Below are positions 36,823 through 46,790 of a stretch of DNA of 64,000 nt, piece after piece. This DNA is from Marinobacter daepoensis DSM 16072 (GTDB taxonomy: Bacteria > Pseudomonadota > Gammaproteobacteria > Pseudomonadales > Oleiphilaceae), in NCBI RefSeq assembly GCF_000421165.1, contig NZ_ATWI01000008.1, forward strand, positions 248,001 through 312,000. Reading direction: 5' to 3'. Below the pieces are notes generated by a model. That model worked only from the letters and a program-made list of their open reading frames with translations. It did not search any database and was not told where the DNA came from. Position 1 is the first letter of the stretch; each line of letters opens with the position of its first letter. The translations under genes and the position numbers were made by a program.

Positions 36823-36996
36823 AGATTTGTGAGTTCTGTGAAATCAGTCGCTTTGGTGATTTTGTGCCGGCGCCATCGGAAAACCACTACATATGGATTT
36901 GCCCCGACACACCGTAATCGGCGAAAATACGCGCCTTCTTTTTGAGCAGTTTTTGCAGCTTGAAGTCTTTTCCTGAAAAACACTGGAGAATTGTCA

Positions 36997-38997
36997 ATGC
37001 CGTCCCGTAAAGATCTCGCCAACGCCATTCGCGCGCTGAGCATGGATGCGGTTCAGAAAGCCAAGTCCGGCCACCCGGGTGCGCCCATGGGTATGGCGGA
37101 TATCGCCGAGGTGCTGTGGAACGATTACCTGAGCCACAACCCGGCCAACCCGCAGTGGGCCAACCGCGACCGCTTTGTGCTTTCCAACGGCCATGGCTCC
37201 ATGCTGCAGTATTCCCTGCTGCACCTGAGCGGGTACGACGTCAGCATTGATGATCTGAAAAACTTCCGCCAGTTGCACTCCAAAACCCCGGGGCATCCGG
37301 AGTACGGCTACACGCCGGGCGTTGAAACCACCACCGGCCCGCTGGGACAGGGCATTGCCAATGCGGTTGGTTTCGCGCTCGCTGAAAAGGCCCTGGCGGC
37401 CCAGTTCAACCGCCCCGGCCACGAGATTGTTGATCACTACACGTATGCGTTCCTGGGCGACGGCTGCCTGATGGAAGGCATTTCCCACGAAGTGGCATCC
37501 CTGGCGGGCACCCTGGGCCTGGGCAAACTGATCTTCTTCTACGACGACAACGGCATTTCCATCGATGGTGAGGTCGAAGGCTGGTTTACCGACGACACAC
37601 CCAAACGGTTTGAATCCTACGGCTGGCAGGTGATTCCGGCGGTTGACGGCCACGATGCCGACGCCATTCGCGCGGCGGTTGAGCAGGCCCGCGCCAACAC
37701 CGAACAGCCCACCATTATCTGCTGCAAAACCATCATCGGTTTCGGTTCTCCGAACAAGCAGGGTAAAGAAGATTGCCACGGCGCTCCGCTGGGTGACGAT
37801 GAGATCGCACTGACCCGTGAAGCCCTCGGCTGGCAGTACGGCCCGTTCGAGATTCCGGCAGACATTTACGCTGCCTGGGATGGTAAAGAAAAAGGCGCGG
37901 CTGCCCAGAGCGAGTGGGACGCCAAATTTGCCGCCTATGAAAAGGCTGAGCCGGAACTGGCTGCCGAGTTCCAGCGCCGGATGGCAGGCGACCTGCCCGC
38001 TGACTTCGCTGAAAAGGCTCAGGCATACATCCAGGAGTGCCAGGACAAAGGCGAAACCGTGGCTTCCCGTAAGGCATCCCAGAATTCTCTCAATGCCTAC
38101 GGCCCGCTGCTGCCGGAACTGATGGGAGGCTCTGCCGACCTGGCCGGTTCCAACCTGACCATCTGGTCTGGCTGTAAGGGCGTCACCAAAGAAGACGCCT
38201 CTGGTAACTACATCTATTACGGTGTCCGCGAATTCGGCATGGCCGCCATCATGAACGGTATCGCCCTGCACGGCGGTTTTGTACCTTATGGCGCAACCTT
38301 CCTGATCTTTATGGAATACTGCCGCAACGCCGTACGCATGGCAGCCCTGATGAAGCAGCGCTCCATCTATGTGTTCACCCACGATTCCATTGGCCTGGGT
38401 GAAGACGGCCCCACGCATCAGCCGATCGAACAACTGGCCAGCCTGCGCACCACGCCGAACATGAGCACCTGGCGCCCGGCGGACACCGTGGAATCCGCGG
38501 TGGCGTGGAAAGCTGCGCTTGAGCGCAAGGACGGCCCCACAGCCATGGTGTTCTCCCGCCAGGGGCTGCCACATCAGCAACGCGATGCTGAGCAATTGGC
38601 CAACGTCGCCAAAGGCGGATACGTGCTGTCTGACTGCGAAGGCGTACCCGAGCTGATCCTGATCGCTACCGGTGGTGAAATCGGTCTGGCTCAGGACGCG
38701 GCCACCAAACTGCGAGAGCAGGGCAAAGCCGTGCGTGTGGTGTCTATGCCGTCGACCGACGTGTTCGATGCCCAGAGCGCAGAATACAAGCAGCAGGTAT
38801 TGCCGCTGGAAGTCACCAACCGCATCGCCATTGAAGCCAGCATTGCTGATTACTGGTACAAGTACGTGGGCCTGGACGGCCGGGTGATCGGTATGACGAC
38901 CTTTGGTGAGTCTGCGCCGGCTGGCGAACTGTTCAGGGAATTCGGCTTTACGGTCGAAAACATCCTCGAAGTGGCTGACGAACTGCTGGACGCCTGA
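36997..38997 (+). CDS. tkt: Transketolase
   Basis: Transketolase is the TPP enzyme of the pentose phosphate pathway that moves two-carbon units between sugar phosphates. The 666-residue protein starts at the ATG at 36997 (GGAG eight bases upstream; the TTG at 36991 is not needed). Family words: [18 protein letters not shown]-binding [33 protein letters not shown] (positions about 152-184), and [20 protein letters not shown] near 465. Its stop overlaps the epd start by one base. It heads the tkt-epd-pgk-fba run. Confidence 0.96.
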   Translation: MPSRKDLANAIRALSMDAVQKAKSGHPGAPMGMADIAEVLWNDYLSHNPANPQWANRDRFVLSNGHGSMLQYSLLHLSGYDVSIDDLKNFRQLHSKTPGHPEYGYTPGVETTTGPLGQGIANAVGFALAEKALAAQFNRPGHEIVDHYTYAFLGDGCLMEGISHEVASLAGTLGLGKLIFFYDDNGISIDGEVEGWFTDDTPKRFESYGWQVIPAVDGHDADAIRAAVEQARANTEQPTIICCKTIIGFGSPNKQGKEDCHGAPLGDDEIALTREALGWQYGPFEIPADIYAAWDGKEKGAAAQSEWDAKFAAYEKAEPELAAEFQRRMAGDLPADFAEKAQAYIQECQDKGETVASRKASQNSLNAYGPLLPELMGGSADLAGSNLTIWSGCKGVTKEDASGNYIYYGVREFGMAAIMNGIALHGGFVPYGATFLIFMEYCRNAVRMAALMKQRSIYVFTHDSIGLGEDGPTHQPIEQLASLRTTPNMSTWRPADTVESAVAWKAALERKDGPTAMVFSRQGLPHQQRDAEQLANVAKGGYVLSDCEGVPELILIATGGEIGLAQDAATKLREQGKAVRVVSMPSTDVFDAQSAEYKQQVLPLEVTNRIAIEASIADYWYKYVGLDGRVIGMTTFGESAPAGELFREFGFTVENILEVADELLDA

Positions 38998-40025
38998 TGA
39001 GCAACCCAACGCCGTTTCGCATTGCCATCAATGGCTACGGCCGTATTGGCCAGTGTGTGTTGCGGGCACTGTATGAAAACGGCTATCGCGACCATCTTCA
39101 GGTGGTCGCGATAAATGAGTTGTCGGATATCGACACCATCGCCCACCTGACCCGGTACGACTCCACCCACGGGCGGTTTCACGGAGAAGTGGCGGTGGAT
39201 GGCGACCACCTGGTGGTGAATGGTGATCGTATCCGCGTGCTGCGGCACCCAGACCCGGCCGAGCTGCCCTGGCGGCTGCTGGATGTGGACTTGGTGCTGG
39301 AATGTTCCGGTGCCTATTCCGATCCGGCGACTGCCCGGAAGCACATAGACGCCGGAGCCCACCGCCTGCTGTTCTCCCAACCGGGTGATCCGGACGTCGA
39401 CCGTACCGTGGTTTTCGGGATTAACGAAGCCGACCTGAACGGTGACGATGTGATTGTCGCAGCGGGCTCCTGTACCACCAATTGCCTGGTCCCGGTCATC
39501 AAAGTTCTGGACGAGGCCTTTGGCGTGGAGCAGGGCAGTACCACCACCATTCATGCCGCCATGAATGATCAGCCGGTGATCGATGCCTATCATCATCAGG
39601 ACCTGCGGCGCACCCGCAGTGCCCTGCACAACATTGTCCCGGTAGAAACGGGCCTTTCCCGTGGCATTGAACGCCTGCTACCTCACATGGAAGGCCGGTT
39701 CAGTTCTGTGGCGATGCGCGTGCCTACTCTGAACGTCTCGGCCATTGATATGGTTGTGAACGTTGGCACCGCCACCTCCGTTGAGGCGGTTAACCGGTTA
39801 CTGGCAAATGCTGCAAAAGGGCCATTGAATGGAATTCTCGGCTACACCGATGAACTGCTGGCCAGCTCTGACTTCAACCACGACGCCCACTCCGGTATCG
39901 TCGACGGCGGACAGACCCGGGTCACCGGCGGCACCATGGTGAAAGTCTTGTGCTGGTTCGACAACGAGTGGGGGTTTGCCAACCGCATGCTGGATGTGAG
40001 CAAAGCCTGGCTCAGTAAGATCTGA
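38997..40025 (+). CDS. epd: Erythrose-4-phosphate dehydrogenase (GAPDH family)
   Basis: The 342-residue protein is a GAPDH-fold enzyme with NAD motif INGYGRIGQ (11-19) and the catalytic C159 in SCTTNC. The NELSD segment near 40-44, the DQPVIDAYHH region and the tkt-epd-pgk gene order favour Epd, which oxidises erythrose 4-phosphate toward pyridoxal phosphate synthesis, over glycolytic GapA. Dual activity is possible. The gene starts on the last base of the tkt stop codon. Confidence 0.88.
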   Translation: MSNPTPFRIAINGYGRIGQCVLRALYENGYRDHLQVVAINELSDIDTIAHLTRYDSTHGRFHGEVAVDGDHLVVNGDRIRVLRHPDPAELPWRLLDVDLVLECSGAYSDPATARKHIDAGAHRLLFSQPGDPDVDRTVVFGINEADLNGDDVIVAAGSCTTNCLVPVIKVLDEAFGVEQGSTTTIHAAMNDQPVIDAYHHQDLRRTRSALHNIVPVETGLSRGIERLLPHMEGRFSSVAMRVPTLNVSAIDMVVNVGTATSVEAVNRLLANAAKGPLNGILGYTDELLASSDFNHDAHSGIVDGGQTRVTGGTMVKVLCWFDNEWGFANRMLDVSKAWLSKI

Positions 40026-40078
40026 TTAGAAACGGGGGCATCCCCATCGTGACGATTTGAAAACTTAAGGACGAAGCA

Positions 40079-41239
40079 ATGGCCATCAAGAAAATGACTG
40101 ACCTGAATCTCGCCGGCAAGCGGGTTCTGATTCGTGAGGACCTGAACGTACCGGTCAAAGACGGTAAAGTCTCCAGCGATGCACGTATCCGTGCCTCGTT
40201 GCCCACCATTAAAGCCGCCAGGGATGCCGGCGCGAAAGTCATGTTGATGTCTCATCTCGGTCGCCCGGAAGAAGGCGTCTACGACGAAGCCTCCTCCATG
40301 AAGCCCGTGGCTGAACACCTGTCGACCCTGTTGGGCCAGGACGTGCGTCTGGTCCAAGACTACCTGAGTGGTGTAGAAGTAGCCGATGGTGAAGTCGTAC
40401 TGTTTGAAAACGTACGCTTCAACAAAGGCGAAAAGAAAGACAACGAAGAGCTGGCCAAACAATACGCCGCCCTGTGCGATGTCTACGTAATGGACGCCTT
40501 CGGCACCGCCCACCGCGCCCAGGCTTCCACCCATGGCGTGGCCCGGTTCGCTCCCGAAGCTTGCGCCGGCCCGCTGCTGGCGGCTGAGCTTGAGGCCCTT
40601 GGGAAAGCTCTGGATAACCCGGCCAAGCCGGTGGTTGCCATCGTTGGCGGTTCCAAAGTCTCCACCAAGCTGGACGTGCTCAACGCCCTGGAAAAAGTCT
40701 GTGACCAGATCATTGTGGGTGGTGGCATCGCCAACACCTTCCTGGCTGCCGCAGGCCAGCCGGTTGGTAAATCCCTGTGTGAACACGATCTGGTCGACAC
40801 CGCCAAAGACATCGCCAGTCGCGTGGAAATCCCGCTGCCGGTCGATGTGGTCGTCGCCAGCGAATTCGCTGAAACTGCCACAGCAACCACCAAGAATGCC
40901 GCCGACGTCAGTGCCGACGACATGATCCTCGACGTAGGCCCGGAAACTGCTGGCCAGTTCGCTGAACTGCTGAAAAACGCCAAAACCATCCTGTGGAACG
41001 GCCCGGTCGGCGTGTTTGAATTCGATCAGTTCGGCAACGGCACGAAAGCCCTGGCCAACGCCATCGCCGAAAGCGGCGCTTTCTCCCTGGCGGGCGGCGG
41101 CGACACCGTTGCAGCCGTTGACAAATACGGCGTAGCTGACAAGATCTCTTACATCTCCACCGGCGGCGGCGCATTCCTGGAATTCGTGGAAGGCAAAACC
41201 CTGCCGGCCGTAGCAGTACTGGAAGAAAGAGGCGAATAA
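40079..41239 (+). CDS. pgk: Phosphoglycerate kinase
   Basis: Pgk transfers phosphate between 1,3-bisphosphoglycerate and ADP in glycolysis. The 386-residue protein has [12 protein letters not shown] near 15-26, [13 protein letters not shown] near 56-68, [12 protein letters not shown] in the middle and the C-terminal [13 protein letters not shown] and [14 protein letters not shown]. The length is normal for the bacterial enzyme. It lies 53 bases after epd; after its stop comes the long hairpin repeat, then fba. Confidence 0.96.
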   Translation: MAIKKMTDLNLAGKRVLIREDLNVPVKDGKVSSDARIRASLPTIKAARDAGAKVMLMSHLGRPEEGVYDEASSMKPVAEHLSTLLGQDVRLVQDYLSGVEVADGEVVLFENVRFNKGEKKDNEELAKQYAALCDVYVMDAFGTAHRAQASTHGVARFAPEACAGPLLAAELEALGKALDNPAKPVVAIVGGSKVSTKLDVLNALEKVCDQIIVGGGIANTFLAAAGQPVGKSLCEHDLVDTAKDIASRVEIPLPVDVVVASEFAETATATTKNAADVSADDMILDVGPETAGQFAELLKNAKTILWNGPVGVFEFDQFGNGTKALANAIAESGAFSLAGGGDTVAAVDKYGVADKISYISTGGGAFLEFVEGKTLPAVAVLEERGE

Positions 41240-41288
41240 TCCAGTTGCCGCCCCAAACCGGCGGCAACAAACAACGCCAAAATCGCAA

Positions 41289-41396
41289 GGAGGGTGGGGT
41301 ATTGCTTTCGCGGAATTTCGAAGGCCATGGATGGCCTGAGAGAAGCGCACATGGATGTGCTCGTAGCGGTTCCGCGAAAGCAATACCCCACCCTCC
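41289..41396 (+). repeat. Long intergenic hairpin with conserved core, copy 2
   Basis: The 27-base arms at 41289-41315 and 41370-41396 are perfectly complementary and enclose a 54-base core. On the plus strand the core carries GCCATGGATGGC, then GAAGCG and ACATGGATGT, then TAGCG, matching the minus-strand core of copy 1 at 26558-26668, while the arms have nothing in common with those of copy 1. It lies in the 244-base gap between pgk and fba, oriented with pgk. Confidence 0.8.
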
Positions 41397-41483
41397 GCCG
41401 CAGACTCCAAGGCCATGTCTTGTGCCTAAGTCCGCGGCAAAACCAAGAATCCCAACATCAAAAGTCAACGAAGGAGACAACCC

Positions 41484-42548
41484 ATGGCCCTGATTTCGCT
41501 GCGGCAACTTCTCGACCACGCCGCCGAGCATGGTTACGGTGTGCCAGCCTTTAACGTAAACAACCTCGAACAGATGCGCGCCATCATGGAAGCCGCTGAC
41601 AAAACCGACTCCCCGGTGATTGTCCAGGCCTCTGCCGGTGCCCGTAAATACGCCGGTGCCCCGTTCCTGCGCCATCTGATCCTGGCCGCCATTGAAGAAT
41701 TTCCGCACATCCCGGTGGTTATGCACCAGGACCACGGCACCAGCCCGGCGGTCTGCCAGCGCTCCATCCAGCTGGGCTTCAGCTCCGTCATGATGGACGG
41801 CTCCCTGGGTGAAGATGGCAAAACTCCGACAGACTACGAATACAACGTCGACGTGACCCGTCGTACCGTGGAAATGGCCCATGCCTGCGGTGTGTCTGTA
41901 GAAGGCGAACTGGGCTGCCTGGGTTCACTGGAAACCGGACAAGCCGGTGAAGAAGACGGCATCGGCGCCGAAGGCACCCTGGACCACGACCAGATGCTGA
42001 CCGACCCGGAAGAAGCTGCAGACTTCGTCAAGAAAACCCAGGTGGACGCGCTGGCCATCGCCATCGGTACCAGCCACGGTGCCTATAAATTTACCCGTCC
42101 GCCCACGGGTGACATCCTGGCCATCGACCAGATCAAAGCCATCCACGCCCGTATTCCCGATACCCACCTGGTTATGCACGGCTCCAGCTCAGTGCCCCAG
42201 GAGTGGCTGAAAGTCATCAACGAATTCGGTGGTGAGATTCCGGAAACCTACGGTGTGCCGGTTGAAGAAATCGTTGAAGGTATCAAACACGGCGTGCGCA
42301 AGGTCAACATCGATACCGACCTGCGCCTGGCCTCCACCGGTGCGGTACGTCGCTTCATGGCGCAGAACCCGGCGGAATTTGACCCGCGCAAATTCCTCAA
42401 GGCGACCATGGTTGCCATGACCGACATCTGCGTTGCCCGCTACGAAGCGTTCGGCTGCGCCGGCCAAGCCAGCAAGATCAAGCCGGTCAACCTCGAACAG
42501 ATGTTTGAGCGCTACGCCGCCGGAGAGCTGGACCCAAAGGTTAAGTAA
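41484..42548 (+). CDS. fba: Fructose-bisphosphate aldolase, class II
   Basis: The 354-residue zinc aldolase splits or forms fructose 1,6-bisphosphate. Zinc-site and catalytic residues are visible in [10 protein letters not shown] (H81, D83, H84); the later [22 protein letters not shown] and [13 protein letters not shown] blocks are all family signatures, and the [11 protein letters not shown] segment follows. It belongs to the longer proteobacterial type found with pgk in the Calvin or Entner-Doudoroff/gluconeogenic context. A strong intrinsic terminator follows. Confidence 0.95.
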   Translation: MALISLRQLLDHAAEHGYGVPAFNVNNLEQMRAIMEAADKTDSPVIVQASAGARKYAGAPFLRHLILAAIEEFPHIPVVMHQDHGTSPAVCQRSIQLGFSSVMMDGSLGEDGKTPTDYEYNVDVTRRTVEMAHACGVSVEGELGCLGSLETGQAGEEDGIGAEGTLDHDQMLTDPEEAADFVKKTQVDALAIAIGTSHGAYKFTRPPTGDILAIDQIKAIHARIPDTHLVMHGSSSVPQEWLKVINEFGGEIPETYGVPVEEIVEGIKHGVRKVNIDTDLRLASTGAVRRFMAQNPAEFDPRKFLKATMVAMTDICVARYEAFGCAGQASKIKPVNLEQMFERYAAGELDPKVK

Positions 42549-42563
42549 GCCCGACAGCGATTC

Positions 42564-42592
42564 AAAGCCCCCGTCCTCCGGGGGCTTTTTTT
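42564..42592 (+). terminator. Intrinsic terminator after fba
   Basis: AAAGCCCCC (42564-42572) pairs with GGGGGCTTT (42580-42588) around a 7-base loop and runs into a T-tract ending at 42592. This is the clearest rho-independent terminator in the first two thirds of the window and closes the tkt-epd-pgk-fba unit. The converging DUF2894 gene ends one base before 42592. Confidence 0.9.
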
Positions 42593-43190
42593 ATCCCTTT
42601 CTGCCCAGCCTTTCCAACGCCATCAACGTGTCGGCGTAATTCGCAAATCGCCTCAGATATTCCGGAGAGAGTGCCTGCATTTCGGCAATCGCCCGGCTCA
42701 CCAGGCGATGCGCGTTCATGGGCCCGGCTTCTTTGGGGGGGCTTTCGATGGCTTGACGAATGCGGGCCTGTACCCTCCGCGAACCCTGCTCGGCTTTGAC
42801 TCTGGCCATGGCCTTCAGTGGGCGTGGTGCCCCGGAGTTGTGGGCGGTGGGCTTGTGTTCGGCGGTGCGGGCGCCGCCGAATACGCGTTCCTCAAGCGCC
42901 GAACGATACATCGGGGCCGGGGCGTCTGACGATTGATCAAGCACCTTCAGCAGATCGGCCAGCGGTGATCCTTTCGGGGCAGTCGATGTCTGGAAGGCCG
43001 TCTCAGGCTGATGGGATCGGGCGGTATAGTCCGCCACGGCCTGCCTCAGCGCCTGCCAGTGCCGACCCTCGGTCAGACCTTTCGCCTGAAGGCGCAGTTC
43101 CAGCGATTCCAGATAGCGGAAGCGTACCGGATCGAACTGATCAGCCCCGCTTTGTCTGAGCGCCTGGAGCAGAGAGGGGGCGGGCGTCAT
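42591..43190 (-). CDS. DUF2894 family protein, last gene of a motor-like operon
   Basis: The 199-residue soluble protein matches what I know as DUF2894: an N-terminal helical part (FDPVRFRYLESLELRLQAKGL), a variable proline-rich middle and a conserved C-terminal part with RVQARIRQAIESPPKEAGPMNAHRLVSRAIAEMQALSPEYLRRFANYADTLMAL split across about 138-193. No membrane segment or enzyme motif is seen. Its start overlaps the OmpA-like gene by four bases. The function is unknown; by coupling it should act with the MotA/OmpA-like pair. Confidence 0.8.
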   Translation of the reverse strand: MTPAPSLLQALRQSGADQFDPVRFRYLESLELRLQAKGLTEGRHWQALRQAVADYTARSHQPETAFQTSTAPKGSPLADLLKVLDQSSDAPAPMYRSALEERVFGGARTAEHKPTAHNSGAPRPLKAMARVKAEQGSRRVQARIRQAIESPPKEAGPMNAHRLVSRAIAEMQALSPEYLRRFANYADTLMALERLGRKG

Positions 43191-43828
43191 GGTCTTTGGC
43201 CCTCCGCCCCGGGCGTCGCCCGGGGCACGGTACTGATCTCCACCCGCCGGTTCTGGGCCCGGGATTCGGCGTCCACATTGGGCACGGCCGGATGGTGCGG
43301 GCCGAAAGCCGCTGCGAATACCCGGTCATTGGGCAGACCAAGCTCTGTTAACGATCGCGTGACGGTGAGCGCCCGCTGTGCCGAGAGCCCCCAGTTATCC
43401 TGATACCGATTGCCCGGGTGCATGGGGAGATCATCGGTGAACCCGCTCACCATCAACAATTCATCGTGTTGTTCCAGATACGTCTGGAGCGGCGCGATCA
43501 GGGACTCCAGAACGGATTTACCCTCCGCCTGCAGCTGATCGGAGTTCAGCTGGAACAAGACGTTACCGCTGATGCCGATGCGGCCATCCTGAAACGTGAC
43601 CAGGCCTTTGGTCAGAGGGTCTTCCAGTGCCTCTTCCAGCGCAATCCGGCGTTGCTCTTCCGCCTCCCGTTTTTCGATTTCCTCCGCGAGCGACTGGCTG
43701 AGTTCCAGCTGAATCCCGATCACCCACACCAGAATCAGTGCCAGTATGCCCACCAGCGCCGCCATAAGATCTGAGAAGATGGCCCAGACCGGTGCCGATT
43801 GCTGTTCGCTGCTGTCGAGTTGCTCCAT
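43187..43828 (-). CDS. ZorB/MotB-like OmpA-family protein
   Basis: The 213-residue protein has one N-terminal membrane helix (about 21-41) preceded by D20 in FSDLMAALVG. That places an acidic residue at the helix start, as the proton-carrying Asp in MotB and ZorB. A short coiled segment (44-68) and an OmpA-like peptidoglycan-binding domain follow, with D132 in GFTDD and R152 in NWGLSAQRA, the two residues that grip diaminopimelate in the family. It is encoded in a four-gene operon with a MotA-like protein, overlapping both neighbours. It probably forms the wall-anchored stator subunit of an ion-driven motor. Confidence 0.85.
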   Translation of the reverse strand: MEQLDSSEQQSAPVWAIFSDLMAALVGILALILVWVIGIQLELSQSLAEEIEKREAEEQRRIALEEALEDPLTKGLVTFQDGRIGISGNVLFQLNSDQLQAEGKSVLESLIAPLQTYLEQHDELLMVSGFTDDLPMHPGNRYQDNWGLSAQRALTVTRSLTELGLPNDRVFAAAFGPHHPAVPNVDAESRAQNRRVEISTVPRATPGAEGQRP

Positions 43829-45900
43829 CAGCCAGCCTCGCTGGTTTCAGCCCGGTGCAGTGCCGCTGCGGCATCCATCACGTCTTTTTGGGCACTGACG
43901 CTCAGATCAATCACCTCGCGGGCCTGCGCCACGTAGTAGGCCAGTTGCTCATCGTGCCGGTTGCCCGCTTTGTCCAGCGCCTGCTGGATCTCAGCCAGGC
44001 TGGTCGTTACCTGCTCATTTGACTGGCTGAAGCGCTCAATGGCGTGGGTAAACGCATCGCTGAGGGCGCCGACTTCCTGGCTACTGCCATTGATGTCGTC
44101 GCCCAATTGTTCCAGCCTCTGGCTCTGTTCCTGAACCAGGGTGTTGAACCGTTCACTGATCTCGGCCAGGGTGTCACTGGCGCCACGGATCAGGGTCCCT
44201 ACGGCAGCCTGTTGTTGGTCTGCGGTATTGCGTTGGTTTTCCAGCAGGCTGTCCAGCTCCTGCACCAGGCGCTGGCGCTCCTCCAGCAGCTCATTTTCCC
44301 GTTCACTGTTACGGGCAATGTCGGTCTGCAACTGTCGAATCGCCTCGGCGGCGGCCTTCGGCGTTTCCGAAGCCGTTTCAATGAGGCGGGTCATGGGCTG
44401 CTCCAGCGCGGCTCCCAGGCTGGCCAGGTGCTCAGCAACCGTTCCTTCCAGCTTTTCCAGATGCTCAGTGGCGGCCTGAGCCCGGTCGGCTTCTTGCGAC
44501 CGTAAATTCGAGAGCTGAGCGCTGATCGTTTCAACAAGATCGGCGAGGCCGGCCTTCTGATGCTCAACCAGTTCGGTACTGCTGCTCTGGAGATTCGCCT
44601 GATAAGTGGCCAGGGATTCGGTCAGAGACGCAAGCAGGCGTTCATTTTGCTCCTGCTGGCTGGACAGGCCGGTCTGCCAGTGGCGCGCCACCTCATCGGC
44701 CGAGCGGTTCAGTTGCTCGGCGTGCCCGGCCAGCTGGTTCTGCTGCTCCGCCATTGAGCGCTGATGCTGGCGGGTCATTTCCGTCACCCAGGCCTGGAGT
44801 TGATCCAGCAGTTGCTGCTGATTCTGTTGGCTGTGGTGCTCCAGGTGTTCCAGTGTTTTCGCTGTCTGTTGCTGTTGTTCAGCCAGATTCCGCTGCCATT
44901 GTGCGCCAGCGTCTGCCGTCGTGGTCTGGAACCCCTGGGCGAGTTCTGTCAGTTGCTGGTTCGCCTTGTCGGCCCAGCTCTGCTGCAGCTCACGGGCACC
45001 GTCTTGAAGCCGTTCCATCGCCGTTGTGACAATGGGTTCCACCCGCTCAGCTGCTTGCGTGGTGGTGTCATCCAGAGCCACTTTCAGCGATTGAGCAACG
45101 GAATCGGCGAGGGCCTGGTAGTGGTTGCCCACGGAAGTATGAAATTCCTGCTGATTGCGGGTGAGTGAATGCTCCAGCTGTTGCCCCAGGTGTTCCATCC
45201 GCGATGTCATGCGCTCCATGGCTTGCGCCATCCCGGGCAACGCGCTGGCCTGGGTTTCCAGGGCCTGGAATGCCTGATGACGCTGATGGTCGGCGGACAA
45301 GTGGTGCAGTTTCTCGCGCAGAGCGGTATCCAGTGACCGGGAAACCAGCAGCCGGTCCCGCCGGCTCAGGGTCGAAGCAAGTCCGAGCATGGCCGACGCT
45401 GCCACCCCGGCAATCGAGGTGCCAAAAGCCAGGCTGAGCCCGGCGATGGGGGCAGCGAGGGCGCTGCGGATGGCACTGAGCTCGGTGCTGTCATTGAGTG
45501 CGGAGGCGGCGCCGCCCAGAGTGACAATCATCCCGGCGAAGGTTCCCAGCAAGCCCAGCATCACCAGCAGCCCGGTCAGATAAGGGGTGAGCGGTGGCCC
45601 GGGCAGTGTGGCGGGGTGGCCTTCAATCCGGCGCTGAACCGGAAACTGCAGCGTCTGGGGCAGTGCCGCCACCCAGCCGGTGACCTGCTCCTGGCCAGAG
45701 GGAAGATGGTCCATATGATGGGTGAGCTGGCGGGTTTGCCGACGAAAATTCACCAACTCGCCGAAACCCAGGCAATAGACCAGGGCAATGATGCCGGTGA
45801 AGGCGAGCGCCAGCAGGTCTGAGTGAATAAAGCCTGCGCCAATCCAGCTCACCACCGCAATGCCAATGACGAACGCCAGGGTAAAAAACAGTTTACTCAT
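43828..45900 (-). CDS. ZorA/MotA-like membrane protein with long coiled-coil tail (DUF802 type)
   Basis: The 690-residue protein has membrane helices at about 4-22, 28-46, 105-127 and 150-175, with the third and fourth carrying a MotA/ExbB-like pattern (LGLLGTFAGMIVTLGG; APIAGLSLAFGTSIAGV). From about 200 to 645 it is a nearly continuous Gln/Glu/Leu-rich coiled coil. This plan, a MotA-type four-helix core plus a cytoplasmic tail hundreds of residues long, is that of ZorA of the Zorya defence motor, and unlike flagellar MotA. The family is usually annotated as DUF802. The start overlaps the DUF3348 gene by four bases. Confidence 0.82.
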   Translation of the reverse strand: MSKLFFTLAFVIGIAVVSWIGAGFIHSDLLALAFTGIIALVYCLGFGELVNFRRQTRQLTHHMDHLPSGQEQVTGWVAALPQTLQFPVQRRIEGHPATLPGPPLTPYLTGLLVMLGLLGTFAGMIVTLGGAASALNDSTELSAIRSALAAPIAGLSLAFGTSIAGVAASAMLGLASTLSRRDRLLVSRSLDTALREKLHHLSADHQRHQAFQALETQASALPGMAQAMERMTSRMEHLGQQLEHSLTRNQQEFHTSVGNHYQALADSVAQSLKVALDDTTTQAAERVEPIVTTAMERLQDGARELQQSWADKANQQLTELAQGFQTTTADAGAQWQRNLAEQQQQTAKTLEHLEHHSQQNQQQLLDQLQAWVTEMTRQHQRSMAEQQNQLAGHAEQLNRSADEVARHWQTGLSSQQEQNERLLASLTESLATYQANLQSSSTELVEHQKAGLADLVETISAQLSNLRSQEADRAQAATEHLEKLEGTVAEHLASLGAALEQPMTRLIETASETPKAAAEAIRQLQTDIARNSERENELLEERQRLVQELDSLLENQRNTADQQQAAVGTLIRGASDTLAEISERFNTLVQEQSQRLEQLGDDINGSSQEVGALSDAFTHAIERFSQSNEQVTTSLAEIQQALDKAGNRHDEQLAYYVAQAREVIDLSVSAQKDVMDAAAALHRAETSEAG

Positions 45901-46565
45901 GGGGTTTTGTTAACCTCGTGGTGGCAAGCCTCCAGCAAACCCAGTACCGGTTCCAGCCGAACATCCAGTTCAGCGAGTAACAAAGACCGCGCTTCCTCGC
46001 AGTAGCGGTGGAACCCATCCGTGGTTTGCCCGGAGGCTGTCTGCGGGTTCTCGAACCGTTGTTCCAGAACCCGCGGAATGTAAGAAAAACTCTGCGCCGT
46101 ATACCCGGCCATGGTGTGATCAAACACCTCATCCAGTGCGGCCAGCCGGGCCAGGGTCTGGCCCTGGTCTTTCATGGCCTTGCGAACTTTGTCCCGCAGT
46201 TGCCGGCTGTTGGCCGCCACCTTTCGCTGTAAGGCCAGCCAGGCATTCAGGGCCTGCTCGGAGCTGGATTCGCCCTCGGCGTCCAGCTCTTCACCATACG
46301 CCTGAATGCGCCGGACGAGAGCCTGGCGAAGGGTGGCCAGCTCGCCCGTCAGGCGGTCTGCCATAGCGTCCTGAGGCATGCCTGGCTGGCGCGTGCGGAA
46401 GGCGATGGCGGCATCCAGTGTCATGGTGTCACCCAGGCCGAATAGCCGGCTCAGCCGCTCCCCAAAGCAGGGCAGGCTGTCCGTGGCGTCACGGGCGCCA
46501 GACGACGCCAGTTGCCGGAGCAAATCCGGGGTGTGTCCGGTCTGAACCAGAGGCTGGTTTGGCAT
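45897..46565 (-). CDS. DUF3348 family protein, first gene of a motor-like operon
   Basis: The 222-residue soluble, mostly helical protein matches the family I know as DUF3348, which accompanies DUF802 and OmpA-like genes. It has no signal, membrane helix or enzyme motif. Features: an N-terminal FGERLSRLFGLGDTMTLDAAIAF stretch, a charged central helix and a C-terminal helix with EVRLEP-like words. It is the promoter-proximal gene; a minus-strand TAGAAT at 46613-46618 is a possible -10. Acting partner of the motor proteins by operon logic only. Confidence 0.8.
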   Translation of the reverse strand: MPNQPLVQTGHTPDLLRQLASSGARDATDSLPCFGERLSRLFGLGDTMTLDAAIAFRTRQPGMPQDAMADRLTGELATLRQALVRRIQAYGEELDAEGESSSEQALNAWLALQRKVAANSRQLRDKVRKAMKDQGQTLARLAALDEVFDHTMAGYTAQSFSYIPRVLEQRFENPQTASGQTTDGFHRYCEEARSLLLAELDVRLEPVLGLLEACHHEVNKTP

Positions 46566-46612
46566 CCGTCGGGTGTTTCACTCCGTGTCGGGAAATGGGG
46601 CGCAAAAACGCT

Positions 46613-46735
46613 ATTCTACTGGCTTACCGGGGTGAATCCTAATGACCGTATCGTGAGGTGGCTTGCGGCGTTTCGGCGCTAAATGGCCGATTGGAATAAT
46701 GGGGTGGAAAGGAATAGATGGGAATCGGTTACAAT
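46613..46735. promoter_or_regulatory. Divergent promoter region between the motor operon and the helicase-nuclease
   Basis: The 225-base gap (46566-46790) holds two weak -10 candidates pointing apart: TAGAAT on the minus strand (46613-46618) toward the DUF3348 gene, and TACAAT on the plus strand (46730-46735) toward the helicase gene. Good -35 boxes are not evident. Shared control of the two units is possible but unproven. Confidence 0.35.
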
Positions 46736-46790
46736 GCCAGACCGTTGTTCATAACCCGATCAAACAAGCCCGTTGGAGAAGGAAGGCCAG

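Noticed and set aside
36994..39009. 671-codon open frame antisense to transketolase
   Set aside because: It mirrors the tkt reading frame in a high-GC gene with strong codon bias; the translated product shows no family and lacks a ribosome site, while the plus-strand protein is an intact transketolase.
39842..41416. 524-codon open frame antisense to pgk
   Set aside because: Shadow of pgk; the product is low-complexity Gly/Phe/His-rich and runs through the hairpin repeat.
43187..45900. Flagellar MotA/MotB stator
   Set aside because: The MotA-like protein has a coiled-coil tail of about 450 residues and the operon has DUF3348 and DUF2894 partners; no flagellar genes are near.
46773..46790. 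TTG start six codons upstream for the helicase-nuclease
   Set aside because: The ATG at 46791 has an AAGGA site immediately upstream, part of which would be coding in the longer version.
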